Below the pieces are notes generated by a model, which searched no databases, was not told the DNA's origin, and saw only the letters and a list, made by a program, of their open reading frames with translations. This document shows, one piece after another, positions 6,980 to 9,609 of a stretch of DNA of 9,609 bases (positions are counted from its first letter, which is position 1; every line of letters begins with the position of its first letter). This DNA is from JBHIFE01 sp046760985 (GTDB lineage Bacteria; Chloroflexota; Dehalococcoidia; Dehalococcoidales; RBG-16-60-22): the NCBI GenBank assembly GCA_046760985.1, contig JBHIFE010000053.1, positions 1 through 9,609 of the forward strand, read 5' to 3'. A program made the translations under genes and the position numbers.

Positions 6980-8051
6980 AGTCAATCAAAACCTGCTCTA
7001 CTAAATGGGGGCTTACTTCATCAGTAATGAAGGCATCCCCTATTGATTTCAGCAGGACGAACCTCGCTTTATCTTTCAGCACTTTCTTGTCATGTTTCAT
7101 CGCCCGGATTATCTCTTCCAGCTTAAGGTCGGGCATTTCTGTCGGCAGGTCAGCTTTCTCAATCACGTTCTGTAACCTGGCTAGTTCATTTTCGCCAAGT
7201 ACACCCATTTGATTGGAGATTCTTGCTGCCGCCAGCATACCGATGGCAATTGCCCGACCATGTTCTACTTTGAAATCTGAAGCCGACTCAATAGCGTGTC
7301 CCACCGTATGACCATAATTTAACAGACTTCTTAAACCTAAATCCATCTCATCTTTTTCCACTATCTCAGCTTTAATCTTCACCGATTGAAAAACAATCTC
7401 CTCCAGCGCTTCCTCATCAAGCGATTTTATCTTATCAATATTCTTCTCCAGAAAGGCAAAAAATTCATTGTTCCGAATTGCAGCACTTTTTATGACCTCA
7501 GCTAGCCCGTTTGCCAATTCCTCGGTGGGGAGAGTCCTTAACGTATCAATATCAGCAATTACTAACCTTGGCTGGTAAAATGCCCCAATCATATTTTTCA
7601 ATTGACCGTGGTCTACCGCCACCTTGCCACCAATGCTGCTATCAACTTGTGCCAGCAGGGTTGTCGGTGTTTGTACTAGCGGCACCCCCCGCAAGTAGGT
7701 GGCGGCAACAAATCCAGCCAGGTCGCCGATAACCCCACCACCCAGGGCTAGAATTGGCGTTGTCCTTTCCGCATGGCAGTTAGTCAATTCATGGTATAGC
7801 CTACCTGCGGTTTCTAATGACTTTTGCTCTTCCCCCTCGGCAACCAGCAAGGTAGTCACCTTGAAGCCCCCTTTAGTCAGATTCTGACTCAGCGCCTCGC
7901 CATATAGTCGGTTCACCGTGGGGTCGGTAATAATAACCAGCTTATCGGAGAACCCGATTTCTTTTAGCCAGCGTCCCATCTGGGTAAGCAAACCCGAACC
8001 CACATAGACTTCATAGCTATTACTGCCAAGTTTTACTTTAACTTTTCTCAT
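6966..8051 (-). CDS. aroB: 3-dehydroquinate synthase
   Basis: AroB cyclises DAHP to 3-dehydroquinate using NAD+ and a divalent metal. The 361 residues match the family. Visible features are the glycine-rich cofactor segment GGGVIGDLAGFVAATYLRG (104-122), PTTLLAQVDSSIGGK (129-143), and the three metal ligands Glu185 in LAEVIKSA, His248 in NYGHTVGHA and His264 in EHGRAIAIG. The 16-residue His-His spacing matches the well-studied Aspergillus domain. The ATG start is fixed by an in-frame TGA two codons upstream. The ribosome site is poor: the nearest GAGG is about 19 bases away, so translation may depend on ribosomes terminating at aroF, whose stop is 21 bases upstream. The 3' end overlaps aroD. 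Confidence 0.97.
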   Translation of the reverse strand: MRKVKVKLGSNSYEVYVGSGLLTQMGRWLKEIGFSDKLVIITDPTVNRLYGEALSQNLTKGGFKVTTLLVAEGEEQKSLETAGRLYHELTNCHAERTTPILALGGGVIGDLAGFVAATYLRGVPLVQTPTTLLAQVDSSIGGKVAVDHGQLKNMIGAFYQPRLVIADIDTLRTLPTEELANGLAEVIKSAAIRNNEFFAFLEKNIDKIKSLDEEALEEIVFQSVKIKAEIVEKDEMDLGLRSLLNYGHTVGHAIESASDFKVEHGRAIAIGMLAAARISNQMGVLGENELARLQNVIEKADLPTEMPDLKLEEIIRAMKHDKKVLKDKARFVLLKSIGDAFITDEVSPHLVEQVLIDYEKT

Positions 8052-8072
8052 TTTATGTCAATTAACCACGCC

Positions 8073-9134
8073 TCACTTATTTGCGGGCATCACCGTCCGG
8101 TGCACTCTCTGGCAGGCATCAATGACTTCTTTAAGCTCCTCAGGGGTTAGCATCTGTTGACCATCAACCAGTGCCTCCGCTGGGTTGTAGTGTGTCTCAA
8201 TCATTAATCCATTCGCCCCGGCGGCGATAGCCGCACAACTCATATTAAAGACGAGGTCCCGGCGACCGGTAGCATGACTGGGGTCGGCGAGTATCGGTAG
8301 ATAAGTCTCTTTCTGAATAGCCGGGACAGCTGCCAGGTCAAAGGTATACCTGGTGTAATTCCTCCCCTTGCCCACCGGTAATATCCCTCTTTCACATAAG
8401 ATTATATCCTTATTGCCTTCAGCGGCAATATATTCGGCAAAAGACAGAAATTCCTCAACACCAGCACCGAAGTGTCTTTTAAGTAGAATGGGCTTATTCT
8501 TCCTGGCTACCTTGGCAAGAAGGTCTTGGTCATACATGTTCCTAGCCCCTATTTGAAGAATATCAACATACTCAGCTATCAGGTCAACCTGCATCTCCCC
8601 TCTCACTTCAGTTATCACCGGCATTTCAAACTTCTTCCCGGCTTCACTCAACCAGGTTAAAGCCTCCTCAGCCTCCTCCCGACCATTGGCACCCAGTCCC
8701 TGGAAGGAGTGAACCGAACTCCTTGGCTTAAAAATGCCTCCCCTCAAAATATGAGCCCCGGCTTTCTTTATCCCCTCAGCAATCCTGAGTAACTGCTGTT
8801 TGCTTTCCACAGCACAGGGTCCAGCAATGAATACCGGCTCGTCACCGCCAATGCTGAGATTTCCCACTTTAATTATCCGGTGCTCACTCTCCATGCCAAA
8901 GAGTTTACTATATTCCTTGCTTATTAGTTTATACGGCGTTTCCACCATCAACGCTTCTTTCACCCCGGGAAGAACGGCAAAATGAGAGAACGGTGCCTTC
9001 CTCTCGTCTCCGATTAACCCAATCACCGTCCTGTACTCCCCCCTGGAAACGTCAGCTCTTAGTCCGTATTTCTTTATTTCTTTCACCACGTTAGCTATCT
9101 CCTCTTCTGTTGCCTCAGCCTTCATTATTATCAT
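8073..9134 (-). CDS. aroF: 3-deoxy-7-phosphoheptulonate (DAHP) synthase, type I-beta with N-terminal ferredoxin-like domain
   Basis: This is the entry enzyme of the pathway, condensing phosphoenolpyruvate and erythrose-4-phosphate. The 353 residues resemble the Thermotoga maritima enzyme throughout. An N-terminal ferredoxin-like domain (about 1-70) is the module that gives Tyr/Phe feedback inhibition in Thermotoga, so the same is likely here. The barrel carries AGPC with Cys107, KPRSS with Lys136, LLKR (217-220), CERG (247-250), DPSH with His287, Glu313 in IETH and Asp324. These match the Thermotoga catalytic and metal residues at offsets of 5, then 15. The start is the ATG with AGGAGG 5 bases upstream; a second in-frame ATG at codon 4 is too far from it. 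As first gene of the operon it lies directly behind the attenuator. Confidence 0.96.
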   Translation of the reverse strand: MIIMKAEATEEEIANVVKEIKKYGLRADVSRGEYRTVIGLIGDERKAPFSHFAVLPGVKEALMVETPYKLISKEYSKLFGMESEHRIIKVGNLSIGGDEPVFIAGPCAVESKQQLLRIAEGIKKAGAHILRGGIFKPRSSVHSFQGLGANGREEAEEALTWLSEAGKKFEMPVITEVRGEMQVDLIAEYVDILQIGARNMYDQDLLAKVARKNKPILLKRHFGAGVEEFLSFAEYIAAEGNKDIILCERGILPVGKGRNYTRYTFDLAAVPAIQKETYLPILADPSHATGRRDLVFNMSCAAIAAGANGLMIETHYNPAEALVDGQQMLTPEELKEVIDACQRVHRTVMPANK

Positions 9135-9139
9135 TTCCC

Positions 9140-9146
9140 CCTCCTT
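9140..9146 (-). promoter_or_regulatory. Ribosome binding site of aroF
   Basis: On the minus strand AAGGAGG precedes the ATG at 9134 by 5 bases. It is a near-perfect Shine-Dalgarno site and decides the start between the two in-frame ATG codons. It lies downstream of the attenuator terminator, so aroF initiates independently of the leader peptide. Confidence 0.85.
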
Positions 9147-9173
9147 ATTGCTTTATATTCTGATTAAAACCTG

Positions 9174-9201
9174 AAAATAAAAAAGCCCTTTTGGGAGGGC
9201 T
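9174..9201 (-). terminator. Intrinsic terminator acting as attenuator ahead of aroF
   Basis: On the minus strand AGCCCT (9201-9196) and AGGGCT (9189-9184) form a 6-bp GC-rich stem around the 6-base loop CCCAAA. The stem is followed by a T-rich tract (TTTTT, A, TTTT). It lies between the promoter and aroF, about 40 bases before the aroF ATG, so it is not the end of another gene; nothing upstream except the leader peptide gene could use it. Such a position is diagnostic of premature termination control. Its 5' arm also takes part in the alternative pairing described for 9193-9271. The stem is short, so termination may be partial. Confidence 0.88.
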
Positions 9202-9271
9202 CTTCTTTGAACTTCTCTTCTTAAATTTATTACTTATTGATACACTCATCCACTCATAGGCAAGCCCTCCC
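9193..9271 (-). promoter_or_regulatory. Antiterminator pairing of the aro operon attenuator
   Basis: On the minus strand GGGAGGGCT (9271-9263, inside the leader gene) is exactly complementary to AGCCCTCCC (9201-9193), which contains the whole 5' arm of the terminator. The 9-bp pairing, extendable by a G-U pair, excludes the 6-bp terminator stem. Immediately upstream, GCGCG (9285-9281) and CGCGC (9276-9272) can form a 5-bp hairpin with loop TGTG. AGCT just before that hairpin could also pair with GGCT at 9266-9263, which would occupy part of the antiterminator arm. The set resembles the 1:2, 2:3 and 3:4 segments of classical attenuators. The 9-base complementarity is seen directly; the folding hierarchy is inferred. 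Confidence 0.82.
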
Positions 9272-9338
9272 GCGCGCACACGCGCCAGCTAAAGTAGAAA
9301 TAATAATAGTAGTAAGCATAAAATGTTTGTTCAGACAT
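9246..9338 (-). CDS. Leader peptide of the aro operon attenuator (Tyr/Phe/Trp-rich, 30 aa)
   Basis: This small reading frame runs from ATG at 9338 to TGA at 9248-9246. Residues 5-18 read TFYAYYYYYFYFSW, so residues 6-18 hold seven Tyr, three Phe and one Trp among 13 positions. The remaining residues (RVCAREGLPMSG) are encoded by the bases that form the antiterminator hairpin. The peptide lies between a strong promoter and a terminator upstream of an aromatic amino acid operon, so its role is presumably to make ribosome stalling report charged tRNA-Tyr, and secondarily tRNA-Phe and tRNA-Trp, levels. The start is not settled: AGGA lies 13 bases before the ATG, and an in-frame ATG at 9350 lies only 1 base after it. 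The peptide itself probably has no function after synthesis. Confidence 0.88.
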   Translation of the reverse strand: MSEQTFYAYYYYYFYFSWRVCAREGLPMSG

Positions 9339-9378
9339 CTTAACCAACATTTCCTATAACCACGCTTATTTTGCCCCC

Positions 9379-9407
9379 AATATAACATACCCATAATTCT
9401 TTGTCAA
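9379..9407 (-). promoter_or_regulatory. Sigma70-type promoter of the aro operon
   Basis: On the minus strand TTGACA (9407-9402) is separated by 17 bases from TATATT (9384-9379). The -35 box is consensus, the spacer is optimal, and the -10 box matches TATAAT at five of six positions. Transcription would begin near 9371-9373, giving a leader of about 240 bases before aroF that contains the leader peptide gene and attenuator. No operator palindrome is evident around it, which fits control by attenuation. Confidence 0.88.
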
Positions 9408-9468
9408 TACACCAAATCCAAATTGTTCATTAACTTCACCACTTTAGGTTGTTTTATCTGGTAACCCC

Positions 9469-9595
9469 ATCCCCCTTTATCCCCCTTCCCCTTGTTAAGG
9501 GAAAGTGATGAGAGAGGGACTTCGTCCCTCTAAAACTCCCTTTACGAAAGAGAGAAGTTAGTTTCCCCCTTTTGTAAAGGGGGACTAAGGGGGAT
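9469..9595. repeat. Palindrome-rich intergenic repeat with imperfect terminal inverted repeats (MITE-like)
   Basis: ATCCCCCTTTATCCCCCTT (9469-9487) and the complement of 9577-9595 agree at 17 of 19 positions, forming terminal inverted repeats of a unit of about 127 bases. Inside are a perfect 8-bp hairpin (AGAGGGAC/GTCCCTCT, 9513-9531) and a 9-bp hairpin at the right end (TCCCCCTTT/AAAGGGGGA, 9564-9584). The left half resembles the repeat at the end of aroE. It contains no credible reading frame. It lies upstream of the aro promoter and may extend beyond the window edge, so its boundaries are provisional. It could be a non-autonomous mobile element or a REP-like repeat; no flanking target duplication can be confirmed. 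Confidence 0.75.
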
Positions 9596-9609
9596 TTAAT
9601 CCCTCTCCA

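Noticed and set aside
6471..7004. 177-residue plus-strand ORF
   Set aside because: It lies wholly opposite aroD and the aroB end, whose active-site residues are intact; its composition is that of an antisense shadow and it has no recognisable motif.
9135..9372. T-box riboswitch (tRNA-sensing leader) for tyrosine or phenylalanine
   Set aside because: I see no T-box consensus before the terminator and no specifier-loop structure, whereas a translated aromatic-rich leader with a competing hairpin is plainly present.
9401..9460. Possible divergent plus-strand promoter near TTGTCA at 9401
   Set aside because: No acceptable -10 box occurs at 16-18 bases and no plus-strand gene follows; the TTGTCA is the edge of the minus-strand -35 box.
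9513..9531. 8-bp hairpin considered as terminator of a gene to the right
   Set aside because: It is followed by mixed sequence without a T-run and is embedded in a larger repeat with terminal inverted repeats.
1..9609. CRISPR array, tRNA, rRNA or transposase gene
   Set aside because: No spaced direct repeats, cloverleaf-like segments, rRNA-like conserved blocks or transposase motifs were found; the coding space is fully explained by the listed genes.

Overview
The window is almost entirely one biosynthetic operon on the minus strand. It encodes the whole shikimate pathway plus the two committed enzymes for phenylalanine and tyrosine. Read in transcription order (right to left) the genes are aroF (DAHP synthase), aroB, aroD, aroE, aroK, aroA, aroC, pheA (chorismate mutase-prephenate dehydratase) and tyrA. 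Together they take erythrose-4-phosphate and phosphoenolpyruvate to chorismate, then prephenate, then phenylpyruvate and, through TyrA, the tyrosine precursor. Six of the eight junctions overlap or lie within 4 bases, and the other two gaps are 21 and 28 bases, so the genes are probably translated as one coupled unit.

The left end carries two plus-strand genes. The first is the 3' end of rho (transcription termination factor, cut by the window edge). The second is an unrecognised 115-residue protein gene that starts directly after the rho stop codon. It converges on tyrA and the two stop regions overlap by 6 bases, leaving no room for a conventional intergenic terminator.

The right end (9135-9609) is regulatory. 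It has a near-consensus sigma70-type promoter (TTGACA, 17-base spacer, TATATT), then a 30-codon leader peptide gene in which 11 of 13 consecutive residues are aromatic (seven Tyr, three Phe, one Trp), then an intrinsic terminator just ahead of aroF. The terminator's 5' arm is perfectly complementary over 9 bases to a segment inside the leader gene. This is the architecture of ribosome-mediated transcription attenuation, here controlling a whole shikimate operon. AroF and PheA also carry regulatory domains (ferredoxin-like and ACT), which suggests feedback at the protein level as well. Beyond the promoter lies a palindrome-rich repeat of about 130 bases. A shorter relative of it forms the 3' end of aroE and encodes a proline/glycine-rich tail there.

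The organism is a bacterium of middling GC content, with Shine-Dalgarno sites, a sigma70-type promoter and Rho. The gene order, the Thermotoga-like DAHP synthase and the archaeal-like short TyrA are most like what I recall of Dehalococcoidia (Chloroflexota), but this taxonomic call is inference from memory, not a search.
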